From Candidatus Ozemobacteraceae bacterium (lineage in GTDB: Bacteria; Muiribacteriota; Ozemobacteria; Ozemobacterales; Ozemobacteraceae), in the NCBI GenBank assembly GCA_035373905.1, contig DAOSOK010000047.1, positions 1 to 34,626 on the forward strand: a stretch of DNA of 34,626 nucleotides. The letters run 5' to 3'. A program made the position numbers and the translations under genes. Positions 1 to 8,658 of this stretch are shown here, piece by piece (positions within the stretch are counted from its first letter, which is position 1; every line of letters starts with the position of its first letter). The notes below the pieces were generated by a model, which made no database searches, was not told the origin of the DNA, and saw nothing but the letters and a program-made list of their open reading frames with translations.

Positions 1-47
1 TCCGTGTCCACTTTTTCAAGTTGTCGTGAAAAGTACGCAAGATTCGG

Positions 48-632
48 ATGAACCCCATTTCCCGGGACGAGAAAAATGATAATGCCTGGTATAATATGGG
101 CGTCGCCTTGTATCGTCTCAATCGGGTCCTGGATGCCAAGGCGGCCTTCCGCCGCGTCACGGAGTTGGCGCCGTCGCACCTGGCCGCCTGGTTCAACCTG
201 GGCCAGACGTCCAGCGACGCAGGCCATCTCGAGGATGCCCTGAGAGCGCTCGAAAGCGTAATCCGGCTCGACCCCGGCCTGGCCCTCGCGCATTGCCGGA
301 TCGCCCTGACCCTGGCCCGTCTCGGCCGCCGGGATGATGCGGAAGCGTCTTTTCGTGAAGCCCTGCGTCTGAAACCCGACGCACCGCACATTCTGTATGA
401 CTGGGCCCTGTTCCTCATTGCGGGCAACCGGAAATCCGACGCGGCCGACGTGCAGAGACGGCTCGCCGGAATCGACCATGACGCAGCCGTGACCCTGATG
501 GAGAAGATCATTGCCATGCCGCCCGGCGACAAGCCGTTCATCGTCGAATTCGACGCGGAGAAACTGAACTCGTCCGTCATCATCACCACGCCGATCACCC
601 TGCCGGGCGACAAGCCGCCGGAAAATCCCTGA
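48..632 (+). CDS. TPR-repeat protein
   Basis: A 194-aa soluble protein made of tetratricopeptide repeats. At least three TPR units are visible from residue 11 to about 125: each has the W/Y-N-x-G-x-A ... A-x-x-x-F/L ... L-x-P pattern, for example the unit starting AWYNMGVALYRLNR and the next starting AAWFNLGQ. TPRs are protein-protein interaction scaffolds, and no catalytic domain is present. The last 60 residues leave the repeat and contain two PGDKP segments. No signal peptide is seen. No Shine-Dalgarno site precedes the ATG, and an in-frame stop lies at 27-29. The protein is therefore either complete with weak initiation, or the 3' part of a longer TPR gene that is broken just upstream. 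The window edge prevents a decision. The partner and role are unknown. Confidence 0.8.
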   Translation: MNPISRDEKNDNAWYNMGVALYRLNRVLDAKAAFRRVTELAPSHLAAWFNLGQTSSDAGHLEDALRALESVIRLDPGLALAHCRIALTLARLGRRDDAEASFREALRLKPDAPHILYDWALFLIAGNRKSDAADVQRRLAGIDHDAAVTLMEKIIAMPPGDKPFIVEFDAEKLNSSVIITTPITLPGDKPPENP

Positions 633-713
633 ATAGCTCTCGGGTAGTCACCGGTTCATTCCGCCGAAACGGCCGGTTATCAATCAGCAGAGGCAAAAAA
701 GGAGGCACGAACG

Positions 714-980
714 ATGAATTACGCTCTCTTGAACCGTATTCTGTATTTCGTCTCTTTCGCCTATGCGAAGTCGAACCTCAGGCCCTGGGAATACCCTGCC
801 TCTGACTACACCCCCGAACGGGGGTTCTCCTGCACGTCTCTGATGCGGAAGAAGCCTGTGACCAGCTTCGACGACATCGTCGAGATGGCGCGGGAGATTT
901 CACGGGAGAACAAACTCAGCGACGTCGTCATCATCTCCTGGCAGCGGTTCGAATCGAATGAACAGGAGGAAAAGTCATGA
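714..980 (+). CDS. Small hypothetical protein, 88 aa
   Basis: An 88-aa protein that I do not recognise. It has a very good ribosome binding site, AAGGAGG, 8 nt before the ATG, so it is probably real. The N-terminal 20 residues are aromatic/hydrophobic (NRILYFVSFAYAK) but too short and polar for a confident membrane anchor. The second half looks like a compact alpha/beta segment, with a helix around DDIVEMAREISREN followed by the beta-like strand DVVIISW. The C-terminus is acidic and lysine-rich. Its stop codon overlaps the start of the 28-codon ORF that follows (ATGA), so the two are probably translated together. No function can be assigned. Confidence 0.65.
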   Translation: MNYALLNRILYFVSFAYAKSNLRPWEYPASDYTPERGFSCTSLMRKKPVTSFDDIVEMAREISRENKLSDVVIISWQRFESNEQEEKS

Positions 981-1063
981 AGAGATACAAGGAGTTCTTC
1001 GGCGGGGATGGCACCGGTATAGAGCTGGTCTACACGGCCTTTCCCCATCGCGGCGAGGAGTGA
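977..1063 (+). CDS. Putative 28-aa peptide, translationally coupled
   Basis: A very short ORF of 28 codons, MKRYKEFFGGDGTG...HRGEE. Its ATG shares the ATGA with the stop codon of the preceding 88-aa gene. A strong Shine-Dalgarno AGGAGG lies about 8 nt upstream, inside the end of that gene. Site strength and coupling argue for translation; the tiny size argues for caution. It could be a leader or small effector peptide, or the stump of a longer gene that has lost its 3' end. It runs towards the convergent acyltransferase gene, leaving only 30 nt between them. Confidence 0.4.
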   Translation: MKRYKEFFGGDGTGIELVYTAFPHRGEE

Positions 1064-1093
1064 GACGATCTCCAACGGGGTGCCGGTGTGGTG

Positions 1094-3013
1094 TCAGGAG
1101 AATTTGGTTTTTACGTGGCCGAGGAATTTTTTCAGGACGGGGGGGATTTGGGGGCTGGCGAGGTCGAGTTTGCCTGATTTTACGGCATTCACCAGGAGGG
1201 CGGTTTCGTCGCAGGGTTCGTCGATCAACTGGAGGATTGCGAACAGCATGGCCTGCATCTTCGGGAAGCCGAAGGTTTCGATGAAGAAGCGGGTTTTGGC
1301 GCCGAACTCGCGGCTGGGGGGCAGAAGAACGTCTTCACCACGGCCCGGGCCGAGGGTGTTGATCAGGTCCATCACGTGTTTCGGCCGCTGGCCGTAGGGG
1401 AGCTTCTTCAGCTCGCCAGGCAGAATCGGCGTGCCGATCAGGTAATCCTGCTTGCCGTTGTCGTAGGGGAAGTCGAGCCGCTCGTCGATCGCGTGGGCCG
1501 GCAGGCCACCGACGAACCGCACGGGAACGATGGGGACGTTCTTGTCGATGGTCATGTCCAGGAAGATCGAGCTCATACGGGTCACGGGCTGGTCCGCCGT
1601 CAGGTCCCGGGTGCCCTCGACATGCACGAGCAGCGATGCGTCGCGCCGGCCCTCCTTTTTCAGGTCGTCGATCAGCCCCTGGGGATTCTGCCGGTCGAAA
1701 TATACCAATCGAAATGGATGTTTGTCCCCGAGCGAGTCCTTCGCGAACTCGAGCAGGAAGGCCAACCAGGCGTTGACGTGGTCGGGCTTGGCCACCGCCT
1801 GGATCGGCAGGCCGGTCAGGCCGTAGGCGACCGCCATGAACAGCGGCGACTCGAGGCCGATCTGGTGGTTGGCCAGGAAAACGACGGGCTGGTCCGCCAC
1901 GGCCGCAAATGCCGCGGGGTTTCTGATCACCACCCGGCTGATGAAGGTCCCGCACAGGGCTCCGATCAGGTCGTGGAAAAACCGGTGCGAGCCGGTCCGC
2001 TCGATCCAGCGCGCGCGCAGCTTCTTCCAGTCGAGAGAAGCGTCGGTCGAACCGTCTTCGGGAAGAGTGTTGAGGGGAAGGTTCAGACAGGAACCCGTTA
2101 TATCTTCTACGATATCTTTCGTCTGTAGTCGGGAAAACCTGGCCAGCCGCTCGATCCGGCCAGCCGGCTCGTCCGCACCGCCGCTTTCGGATGCCGCCAC
2201 CGGCGGGGCTGCGTACGCTTCCGTCGCAAGAGGAGATGTTGCGGGGGATGCCTGTTCCGCAACATGAATCGAATTGGCGTCGACCCCGGTGATGATCCCG
2301 TAGATATCGTCGCCGTCGCGCTCGGCATCAGTAAGGCGGCGCAGGGCGATCATGCCGAGCCCTTCGCGGTATCGACCGATTCCCGTTCCGGCTGAGCCTT
2401 TCCGGGTATCCAGCCAGGCGCCGAGCGCATGAACGCCGTCGGCGCTGCCGGCGATGACGAGGTCGGCACGGCCGGTCTGCAGTTCATTCACGGCGGCGGC
2501 AACCCAGGCCATGGAGCCCGGGAGCGGAGATGGGTGCTCAATCGGGCAGGCTTCGAACCCGTAGTGGCGGGCAAATATCCCGGCCAGATCCTTCCCGGCG
2601 GCGTCGGCACCGGCCGTTCCACGCGTTTCGATGACGACGCGAACCCTGGCGGCAGGAATGGTCTCCTTCCCGAAGCTTTTCACATCTTCGAGGGCCCGCT
2701 TTGCCAGAAACAGGGAAACCGCAGACAGAACGGCAGGGACTTCGAGAACATCGGGGGGAACTTCGAACCCGTCAGCGGGGAGTCCCATCAGGAGACCGCT
2801 CTTCATGACGAACCACTTGAGGCCCTTCAGGTCCTGGGCCGTGAAAATCTCACTGAACGGCCACTGGCCGCCGGACAAGCCGGACATCAGCCCCTTCAGG
2901 CCCAGCAGGCCGGGCCAGAACGCCTTCGGGGAAACCGAGGCGGGAAAGAGCGGGCTTCGCCCGACAACCGCCACCGGCAGGGGTTTTCCTGAGCTGTTCG
3001 CCTTCTGCGACAT
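1094..3013 (-). CDS. Degenerate ketosynthase lobe fused to PlsC-like acyltransferase
   Basis: A 639-aa two-domain protein. Residues about 12-246 align by eye with the N-terminal lobe of a beta-ketoacyl synthase of the modular/PUFA-synthase kind: the start PVAVVGRSPLFP, then a NELQTGRADLVIAGSADG segment and a GLGMIALRRLTDAERDGD segment. In the expected active-site segment the Cys is replaced (PSPLPGSMAW, Leu164), and the C-lobe with the two catalytic His is missing, so this part should be inactive. Residues about 360-560 are an acylglycerol-phosphate acyltransferase: NHQIGLES (383-388) gives an H-x4-E version of the H-x4-D motif, and EGTR (466-469) binds phosphate. The likely role is transfer of an acyl chain to a lysophospholipid. 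Myxobacterial PUFA synthases carry an AGPAT domain at the end of a megasynthase, so this gene could be a shrunken relative. The start ATG follows a weak GGGTGG. Confidence 0.8.
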   Translation of the reverse strand: MSQKANSSGKPLPVAVVGRSPLFPASVSPKAFWPGLLGLKGLMSGLSGGQWPFSEIFTAQDLKGLKWFVMKSGLLMGLPADGFEVPPDVLEVPAVLSAVSLFLAKRALEDVKSFGKETIPAARVRVVIETRGTAGADAAGKDLAGIFARHYGFEACPIEHPSPLPGSMAWVAAAVNELQTGRADLVIAGSADGVHALGAWLDTRKGSAGTGIGRYREGLGMIALRRLTDAERDGDDIYGIITGVDANSIHVAEQASPATSPLATEAYAAPPVAASESGGADEPAGRIERLARFSRLQTKDIVEDITGSCLNLPLNTLPEDGSTDASLDWKKLRARWIERTGSHRFFHDLIGALCGTFISRVVIRNPAAFAAVADQPVVFLANHQIGLESPLFMAVAYGLTGLPIQAVAKPDHVNAWLAFLLEFAKDSLGDKHPFRLVYFDRQNPQGLIDDLKKEGRRDASLLVHVEGTRDLTADQPVTRMSSIFLDMTIDKNVPIVPVRFVGGLPAHAIDERLDFPYDNGKQDYLIGTPILPGELKKLPYGQRPKHVMDLINTLGPGRGEDVLLPPSREFGAKTRFFIETFGFPKMQAMLFAILQLIDEPCDETALLVNAVKSGKLDLASPQIPPVLKKFLGHVKTKFS

Positions 3014-3295
3014 CGATAACCACCCGAGTTCAAGCTGCGTGAGGTTGTGAATAATACCCTAAACAGGTGATTTCTGAGAACGAAATTTGCGAAGTTCCGG
3101 CAATATCGTCATCATACGCCAGGAATCCGATAATCCGTCGATCCGGGCGGATCACGATTCGCCCCTGCGACAGGTGCGCACACGATGTCTTCGACGGGCA
3201 TCCCGGATATGCAATGGAGTTGAATTAGGGGAGAATGTTACAATGCTTTCAACGCTCATGGGGAATGAGACGACTCTTTTGCCGAGGCGGTTACG

Positions 3296-3886
3296 ATGGG
3301 CAGAAAGCTGAGTGAGATTCAGAACCAGGTCAACAGACCGATCGAAGATCTCGAGGAGAAAGCCTCGGGGGATGCGGCGGATTTTCTGACGAGCTGCGCG
3401 CTGCTGCTCGGCTACGTCAGAGCCAACAGGCTCGACGACGCGCGCGATCTGTTCGAGGAGCTCGTCGCGTCCGAGACGGCGGCGCTGCAGATGACGACGG
3501 GAACGAGCGATCTCGCGGAAGCGCTGGAAGCATTCAGGGTTTCGGGCGGGGAAAGCGGAAAGCCGCTGGCGATCGAACGCCTCGAGCAGCTCGAGATCCT
3601 GCGGGACGCCGTTTCAAACCTGGACAAGATCCTGAACTGCCGGCGGAGTCTCGAGGCGAAGCCCGACGATCCGTCGCTTCTGTTCGATCTCGGGGTGGCT
3701 CTCTGCTGCACCGATGACGCGGCCAATCGGGAAGACCGCTGGATTTACACCGAGCTGGGCTGGTTCGATGAAGCGAACTATATTTTCACCAGCCTGCACG
3801 AGAAATATCCGGACCACGAGGGCGTCAACCACGGCCTCGAGGTCGTGAGAAACGAGCAGAGCCTGATCAAACGGCGTTCCCGCTGA
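3296..3886 (+). CDS. TPR-like helical protein
   Basis: A 196-aa soluble, all-helical protein with no signal peptide. Two parts look like degenerate tetratricopeptide helices: residues about 28-52 (FLTSCALLLGYVRANRLDDA) and 125-180 (PSLLFDLGVALC, then LGWFDEANYIFTSLHEKYP). The last part has the normal TPR spacing ending in P. The role is presumably protein-protein interaction, partner unknown. The start is preceded by GAGG 9 nt upstream, which is modest. It stands alone on the plus strand between two minus-strand genes and ends only 12 nt before the convergent stop of the phospholipase-fold gene. It is not clearly paralogous to the TPR protein at the left edge. Confidence 0.75.
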   Translation: MGRKLSEIQNQVNRPIEDLEEKASGDAADFLTSCALLLGYVRANRLDDARDLFEELVASETAALQMTTGTSDLAEALEAFRVSGGESGKPLAIERLEQLEILRDAVSNLDKILNCRRSLEAKPDDPSLLFDLGVALCCTDDAANREDRWIYTELGWFDEANYIFTSLHEKYPDHEGVNHGLEVVRNEQSLIKRRSR

Positions 3887-3898
3887 GATCCGGTCTTC

Positions 3899-5473
3899 TC
3901 AGTCGAGCCTGAGCGGCTCGCTCCGGATGATGCGGGCGCCGGCTTCGACGACCACGCGAATTTCGTCCCCGGCATCGGCGGTGATCGACGGGGCGATCAG
4001 CTCGCCGGCGATGAACTGGCACGTGATCTTCCGGGAGCCGTTGACGACGATCGATCCATCGCCGGTATACCTGATCTCGCCGACGTTCTGCCATTCGGCG
4101 TCGTTTTCGATGCAGTGCTTCAGCGCGCCCGACACCCGATACGTATTTCCATCGCTACGCTTCGCTTCGACGGAAATCTCGAGCGTCGGGAAAAATCTGT
4201 CGATCAGTTCCGATGCCGAGTAGACCGCGATGGGAATGAGCACCTTCGCCTGCGGTTCGGCCATTTCGGCCGTCACGTTGCACTTCGGGCGCTCGAGGTT
4301 GACCTTCTTCGCCTTGAACAGGACGACCGAGAACCAGGAGCCGGTCGCCTTCGCGAGCGGCACCCAACCGACATCCTCGAACCAGCCGTAATAGACGCCA
4401 CCGGATTCCTTCAGGTCAGAAAGCATGGGGTTCGGATACGGGCGCTTGCTGTTGCGGGGAAACACCCATTTCTGGTAATCGGCGACCGTGTCGTTACTGA
4501 AAAAGCGGGAATTGGTGAACACGGCGGCATGCTTCATCAGCTCTTCGGGCGAAAGGCCGGGCACGACGGGGTAACTCTTCGTCGGCCGGAAGGCGGGGTC
4601 TTTCCAGCCTTCCCCGATCACCCGGCGGATCATCGCGCCGTCGACGGCCTGTTCGACAGGCTCGAACAGCGAATGGGAATCGGCGCGCGTATGCGCGGGC
4701 TGGGTCATGTCGCCGACCATGTGCATCGCCTCGCCGACGCATCGGAACGCCTTCGCAAACAGTTGCGTCCGGGTCAGGCCGCCGAACCGCGCGCGATCGT
4801 TTTCCATGGCCGCCTTGTAGGCGCGCAGGCCGTTGATCCAGGAGTGATCGTTGTCGCCGTGGGTCAGGGCCCAAGTGATGCCGTCGATGCGCGGTTTGAT
4901 GAGCTTCGGCTGGAGTTTGAGCTTCCGAAGCCGCCCGTTCCACTCTTCGTTGAGATTCCAGTCGTCGGCGTGATACTCGTAGGCTTCGAAAAACGCTTCC
5001 CTGCTCGTCACGTCTTCCCGGTTCGGCTTTTTCAGGCGCTTCGTCAGCCACGTCAGATAGCGAGGTTCATAGACCGGGTCGTAAAAATGCCGGAACCCCA
5101 TGACGATTTCCGGGATATCCGCGTCGTGACCGCCGCGCTGGAGCCATCCGAGGAAATCCGTGCGCAGGGTGACGGTGTCGGCGGATTTTTCGCTCATACC
5201 GCCCTTTTTGAAGGTGATGCCGTCGAACACGGTCCGATGCTCGATCGGTGCGTTTCGGTATTTGTCGCCAAACGCGTCGGACTGACTTTTGACGATGAAC
5301 AACCGGCCGGCCAGTTCGTTGATGGCCGGATGCGCCTCGTTGCAGCCCCATCCGAAGACCGGCGGGCAGGAACACAGCGCAATGACGAGCAGAACCGCCG
5401 AAAGGATTCTTCGGTCCCCTGTCAGTGTCGCTTGGCGTATCACACGACGTATGTGCCGGGAAAACGAATTCAT
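3899..5473 (-). CDS. Exported zinc phospholipase C / P1 nuclease-fold protein
   Basis: A 524-aa protein with an N-terminal signal (hydrophobic core about 23-36). Cleavage after PPVFG would leave Trp42 as the first mature residue. This matters because bacterial phospholipase C and P1 nuclease use the amino group and carbonyl of an N-terminal Trp as a zinc ligand. The other ligands are visible with family spacing: His48 (WGCNEAH), HFYDP (129-133), and the core EAMHMVGDMTQPAHT with His251, Asp255 and His261, then His267-x3-Glu271. It should be a secreted or periplasmic three-zinc phosphodiesterase acting on phospholipids or nucleic acids; the substrate cannot be told. The last 100 residues form a beta-rich extra domain. 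No Shine-Dalgarno is visible, but a TATAAT sits 6 nt before the ATG, suggesting a leaderless mRNA. Confidence 0.8.
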   Translation of the reverse strand: MNSFSRHIRRVIRQATLTGDRRILSAVLLVIALCSCPPVFGWGCNEAHPAINELAGRLFIVKSQSDAFGDKYRNAPIEHRTVFDGITFKKGGMSEKSADTVTLRTDFLGWLQRGGHDADIPEIVMGFRHFYDPVYEPRYLTWLTKRLKKPNREDVTSREAFFEAYEYHADDWNLNEEWNGRLRKLKLQPKLIKPRIDGITWALTHGDNDHSWINGLRAYKAAMENDRARFGGLTRTQLFAKAFRCVGEAMHMVGDMTQPAHTRADSHSLFEPVEQAVDGAMIRRVIGEGWKDPAFRPTKSYPVVPGLSPEELMKHAAVFTNSRFFSNDTVADYQKWVFPRNSKRPYPNPMLSDLKESGGVYYGWFEDVGWVPLAKATGSWFSVVLFKAKKVNLERPKCNVTAEMAEPQAKVLIPIAVYSASELIDRFFPTLEISVEAKRSDGNTYRVSGALKHCIENDAEWQNVGEIRYTGDGSIVVNGSRKITCQFIAGELIAPSITADAGDEIRVVVEAGARIIRSEPLRLD

Positions 5474-5479
5474 TTTCTC

Positions 5480-5485
5480 ATTATA
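5480..5485 (-). promoter_or_regulatory. -10 box placed for leaderless transcription
   Basis: Perfect TATAAT on the minus strand, with exactly 6 nt (GAGAAA) between it and the ATG at 5473. Transcription starting about 7 nt after the box would begin at the start codon. No clear -35 hexamer is seen; the upstream side is a CCCGCC/GGCGGG hairpin (5488-5507) that may end the neighbouring transcript. Confidence 0.4.
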
Positions 5486-5527
5486 CCCCCGCCTCCAGGG
5501 GGGCGGGAATCCCGCTTTCGACGCCGG

Positions 5528-6541
5528 TCAGGCGTCGGCAGGCTCCGTTTCCTCTGAGGCGGCGGCTGTTTCGAGGTCTGCAAGGTGCAGGTTTTCGAGG
5601 GTGAGGATCGCGAGACCGATGATGATGACGTATGCGTAGGTCAGAAAATGCGTCGCAAGACCGAACGCAACCGCAACTTCCCTGGGAAGGCCGAGCATGT
5701 CGGTCAGGACGATGATGCAGCAGTATTCGTAAATCCCGATCATGCCTGGGCTCGAGGGGATCATCGCACCGAGCGACAGCACGGCGATCAGCAGCAGGGA
5801 ACCGTCGAGCCCGATCGGAAGGTTGAACATACGCATGCTTATATAATTCGTTCCGACGGAAGCGGCCCACGCGACGACGCTCAGGAAAATCGCCGTCCAC
5901 AGGGGTTTCGGGTGGCGAACGAGCGAGAGGCCGCCGATGAACGAGTCACGCAGGCCGTAGATCCGGTCTCGCCAGGCGGTCGGGAACGGCGACAGGAGGA
6001 GGTCCGACACCGGGTCGATCCAGTTCCGCCGAAACTGGAGAAGCAGGATGACGAAAAGCACGGCGCCGTAGAAGGCCACGGCGGTGTAGCCGCCGCTGCG
6101 GACCGCGGTGCTCACGGGGAAACTCGTGACCGCGAACGCGATGAACGATACCACGCAGATGCCGTCGAGCAGTCGTTCCATCACGACCGATCCGAAGGCC
6201 TCGGAAAACGACGCGTGCCCTTTGCGGCCGAGATACCAGGCACGCACGAACTCCCCGGCGCGTGCCGGAAAGAGGTTGTTGAACATGTAGCCGAGGATCA
6301 GCCCCCCGTAGAGGTGGCCGAACGGAATCGTTCGGGGGTGAAGAATGTACCGCCATCGGATCGTTCTCAGCAGATACTCGATCGTGACGGAGACGATCAT
6401 GAGCGGCAGAACCCGCCAGTCGACGGCCGAGAGTACCGCAGGCACCCGTTCCCAGTCGACTTTACGCAGGGCCAGCCAGAGAAATAAGACGCTGAGAACG
6501 AGCCCGATGATTTTTTTCGCGGTTTTTTTCATTCGAGGCAT
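5528..6541 (-). CDS. UPF0104 / LPG-synthase-type transmembrane protein
   Basis: A polytopic inner-membrane protein (337 aa, about eight hydrophobic segments) of the family annotated as lysylphosphatidylglycerol synthase transmembrane region or UPF0104. It shows the two family motifs: NNLFPARAGEFVRA (88-101) and VMERLLDG (120-127). Members with only the membrane region lack the aminoacyl-transferase domain and are thought to move or handle lipid-linked molecules; the substrate here is unknown. I place the start at the ATG at 6541 because GGTGGAG lies 9 nt before it. An ATG nine codons upstream has no such site. It is divergent from the coiled-coil operon, and 54 nt separate its stop from the phospholipase-fold gene downstream, so read-through is possible. 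Confidence 0.85.
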   Translation of the reverse strand: MPRMKKTAKKIIGLVLSVLFLWLALRKVDWERVPAVLSAVDWRVLPLMIVSVTIEYLLRTIRWRYILHPRTIPFGHLYGGLILGYMFNNLFPARAGEFVRAWYLGRKGHASFSEAFGSVVMERLLDGICVVSFIAFAVTSFPVSTAVRSGGYTAVAFYGAVLFVILLLQFRRNWIDPVSDLLLSPFPTAWRDRIYGLRDSFIGGLSLVRHPKPLWTAIFLSVVAWAASVGTNYISMRMFNLPIGLDGSLLLIAVLSLGAMIPSSPGMIGIYEYCCIIVLTDMLGLPREVAVAFGLATHFLTYAYVIIIGLAILTLENLHLADLETAAASEETEPADA

Positions 6542-6624
6542 GCTAACACGCTCCACCCCGCCCGGCAATAAATCAGTGCTGTGCGGAAGCGTGTGTACGA
6601 TTCACGTTTCTAGGGACGCGAACT

Positions 6625-6653
6625 TGTCGAATGCGCGGCAAGCCAATATAATC
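6625..6653 (+). promoter_or_regulatory. Sigma70-type promoter
   Basis: TTGTCG (6625-6630), 17-nt spacer, TATAAT (6648-6653). Transcription would start near 6660, just before the ATGATG start of the coiled-coil gene, and probably serves the run of plus-strand genes up to 11634. Confidence 0.55.
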
Positions 6654-6675
6654 AGTTCACTGTGAGCAATCCCGA

Positions 6676-7551
6676 ATGATGTGGACAGCAATCCAGCTTC
6701 TGACCTGCGTGACGATCGTCCTTGCCATCGCTTTTTTCGTCGGCAAACGCATCGGTCAGCGGCGTTTCATCAAGATGCAGGAAGAGATGAAGGCGCTGGA
6801 GAAGGCGTTCAACCAGCTTCTCGAGCAGATGGAGCTCGTCTCGGGACACAACCTGCAGGTGCTGGACAACAAGACGCAGGAGCTGCGGGAGCTGCTCAAC
6901 GTCGCCGACAAGAAGTGCCTGTACGCGACCGACCTCATGAAAGAGGTCGATGAGATGAAGCGCCGTCTCCAGAACCAGAACCGCACGGCCGAGGTCTCCG
7001 CGTCCCCGCCGGCCGTCAGCGAAATCAAACTTCGCCGGGAAGTGCAGGACCAACTGGATGCAGCGAACGGTCGCATCGAATCGATAGATGCTCATATACG
7101 AAAACTGGAACAGGAGCAGGAAGAACTGTTCCAGCAGATCCTCTCTCTCAAGAAGTGCTCGATGTCGATGGAGCGGGCCATCCAGGAGCGGCCAGCAGCG
7201 GCGTGGCCCTGCCACGCGGCGGGCGATGTCGCGGCCGCAACGGGGTGCGCAGCGGATTCCGACGGCGACGTTCCCGACCAGTCTCCCCGGCCCGTCGAAA
7301 TCCCGCACGTTGAGGTGCCGCCGGCGCCCGAGAACCCGACGCTCGATCCCTCATCGGTCATCACCCGCATCAGACATCGCGATCGGCCGGCGCTCGCAAA
7401 TCTCGACCCCATGCAGACCGAAATCATCAACCAGGTTCTCGACCTGTGCGACCAAGGCGTCTCGATTCCTCAGATCGCCCGGCAGATGAAGATGAGCAAG
7501 ACAGAAATCGAGCTGATGCTCAAGTTCTACGACATGCGGAAGGCGGTCTGA
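6676..7551 (+). CDS. Membrane-anchored coiled-coil protein with C-terminal HTH-like motif
   Basis: A 291-aa protein. Residues 3-22 form one transmembrane helix, followed by long heptad-type coiled coils (about 30-105 and 115-160, rich in E/K/Q/L). A Pro/Ala-rich linker (about 170-225) follows. The C-terminal 45 residues (EIINQVLDLCDQGVSIPQIARQMKM to the end) look like the helix-turn-helix end of DUF6115/DUF2802-type proteins; the Bacillus motility protein SwrB has a comparable TM, coil and tail layout. It probably works as a membrane scaffold; DNA binding is not shown. The start is ATGATG with no clear Shine-Dalgarno. It is the first gene of a run, with 3 nt to the transporter gene that follows. 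Confidence 0.7.
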   Translation: MMWTAIQLLTCVTIVLAIAFFVGKRIGQRRFIKMQEEMKALEKAFNQLLEQMELVSGHNLQVLDNKTQELRELLNVADKKCLYATDLMKEVDEMKRRLQNQNRTAEVSASPPAVSEIKLRREVQDQLDAANGRIESIDAHIRKLEQEQEELFQQILSLKKCSMSMERAIQERPAAAWPCHAAGDVAAATGCAADSDGDVPDQSPRPVEIPHVEVPPAPENPTLDPSSVITRIRHRDRPALANLDPMQTEIINQVLDLCDQGVSIPQIARQMKMSKTEIELMLKFYDMRKAV

Positions 7552-7554
7552 GGC

Positions 7555-8658
7555 ATGTTTCTGCGCGACCTCCCGGCCTGGGCGAAAAACGTCCTGATCA
7601 TCGGCGGCGGCATCGCCTTTCTCTGGCTTGCCTACATGCTGTCCGCGGTCATTGCCCCCTTTCTGTTCTCTCTCGTGCTGGCCTATATTCTCAACCCGAT
7701 CGTGCGCCTTCTCGAGAGCCGCCGTATCCCGCGCGCATGGGCGGTCCTGCTGATGTATATCACTGGCTTTATCATCGGCATCCTGGTCATCGTCCCCGTG
7801 CTGTTCACAATCGTCGCCGAGGGTCATGAACTGGCGGCGCGGCTCGGCCGGCTCGACGTACGCCAGATCGCGGGCGATTATCACGCATCGCTCCGCGGGC
7901 TGTATGACAGATACGCCGCCATTCCCTGGCTCAACGACTGGGTGAACGGCTCGGTCGACCCCGAGAAGATCAGGGAGCTGGCCGCGAAAGCGTTCGTTTC
8001 CGCCAAGGACATCACCGTCAGCCTGTTCCAGCAGGTGTTTGGCATTTTCGTCTCGGCCTTCTCCGGCGTGATGGGGATGATCCTGATCCCCCTGCTGACC
8101 TTTTACATGCTCGTCGACCTCGATCTCATCTGGCAGCAGTTCACGAAACTCGTCCCGCCCATCTACCGCGATTCGACCCTGAGATTAGCAGGTGATATAG
8201 ACAAGCTTCTGAACGCCCTTCTGCGCGGACAACTGGTCTGCGCGTTCGCCTTCGCCCTCCTGATGACGCTCGGCCTCTGGCTGTCGGGCCTGCCGTTCGC
8301 CTTCCTGCTCGGCCCGATCGCGGGAGCCGGCAACCTGATCCCCTATCTCGGCGGGCTCGTCACCGTCATCCTGGCCACCCTGGTCGCCCTTGCCACGACC
8401 GGCGCCTCCTGGGCGACCGCCGCGACGCTGGCCAAGGCGGGCGTTGCTCTGGCCGTCGTCCAGGGTCTCGACGGCTTCGTCATCCAGCCGAAGGTCATGG
8501 AGGGCAGCATCGGCATGCATCCCCTCACGGTGATGCTGGCGCTCGTCATCGGCGGCAGCGTGTTCGGGTTCATCGGCATGCTGCTGGCGATCCCGGCGAC
8601 CTGCATTCTGAAGGTCCTGGCGCACGAACTGTATCATGAACTCTATGACACCCACTGA
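7555..8658 (+). CDS. AI-2E family (UPF0118/PerM) transporter
   Basis: A 367-aa inner-membrane protein with 7-8 hydrophobic helices. It shows family features: a double hairpin at the N-terminus, a soluble middle region (about 95-150), LLRGQLVCAF, GNLIPYLG and the C-terminal IQPKVMEGSIGMHP followed by a long glycine-rich helix pair. Family members include the autoinducer-2 exporter TqsA and Na+/H+ or other efflux proteins, so the substrate cannot be inferred. A GAGG stands right before the start. Its 3' end overlaps the start of the ABC ATPase gene by 23 nt, which indicates translational coupling. Confidence 0.9.
   Translation: MFLRDLPAWAKNVLIIGGGIAFLWLAYMLSAVIAPFLFSLVLAYILNPIVRLLESRRIPRAWAVLLMYITGFIIGILVIVPVLFTIVAEGHELAARLGRLDVRQIAGDYHASLRGLYDRYAAIPWLNDWVNGSVDPEKIRELAAKAFVSAKDITVSLFQQVFGIFVSAFSGVMGMILIPLLTFYMLVDLDLIWQQFTKLVPPIYRDSTLRLAGDIDKLLNALLRGQLVCAFAFALLMTLGLWLSGLPFAFLLGPIAGAGNLIPYLGGLVTVILATLVALATTGASWATAATLAKAGVALAVVQGLDGFVIQPKVMEGSIGMHPLTVMLALVIGGSVFGFIGMLLAIPATCILKVLAHELYHELYDTH

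Noticed and set aside
3087..3311. A 74-codon ORF before the second TPR-like gene
   Set aside because: No ribosome site, low-complexity Arg/Ser composition, and it overlaps the better-supported start at 3296.
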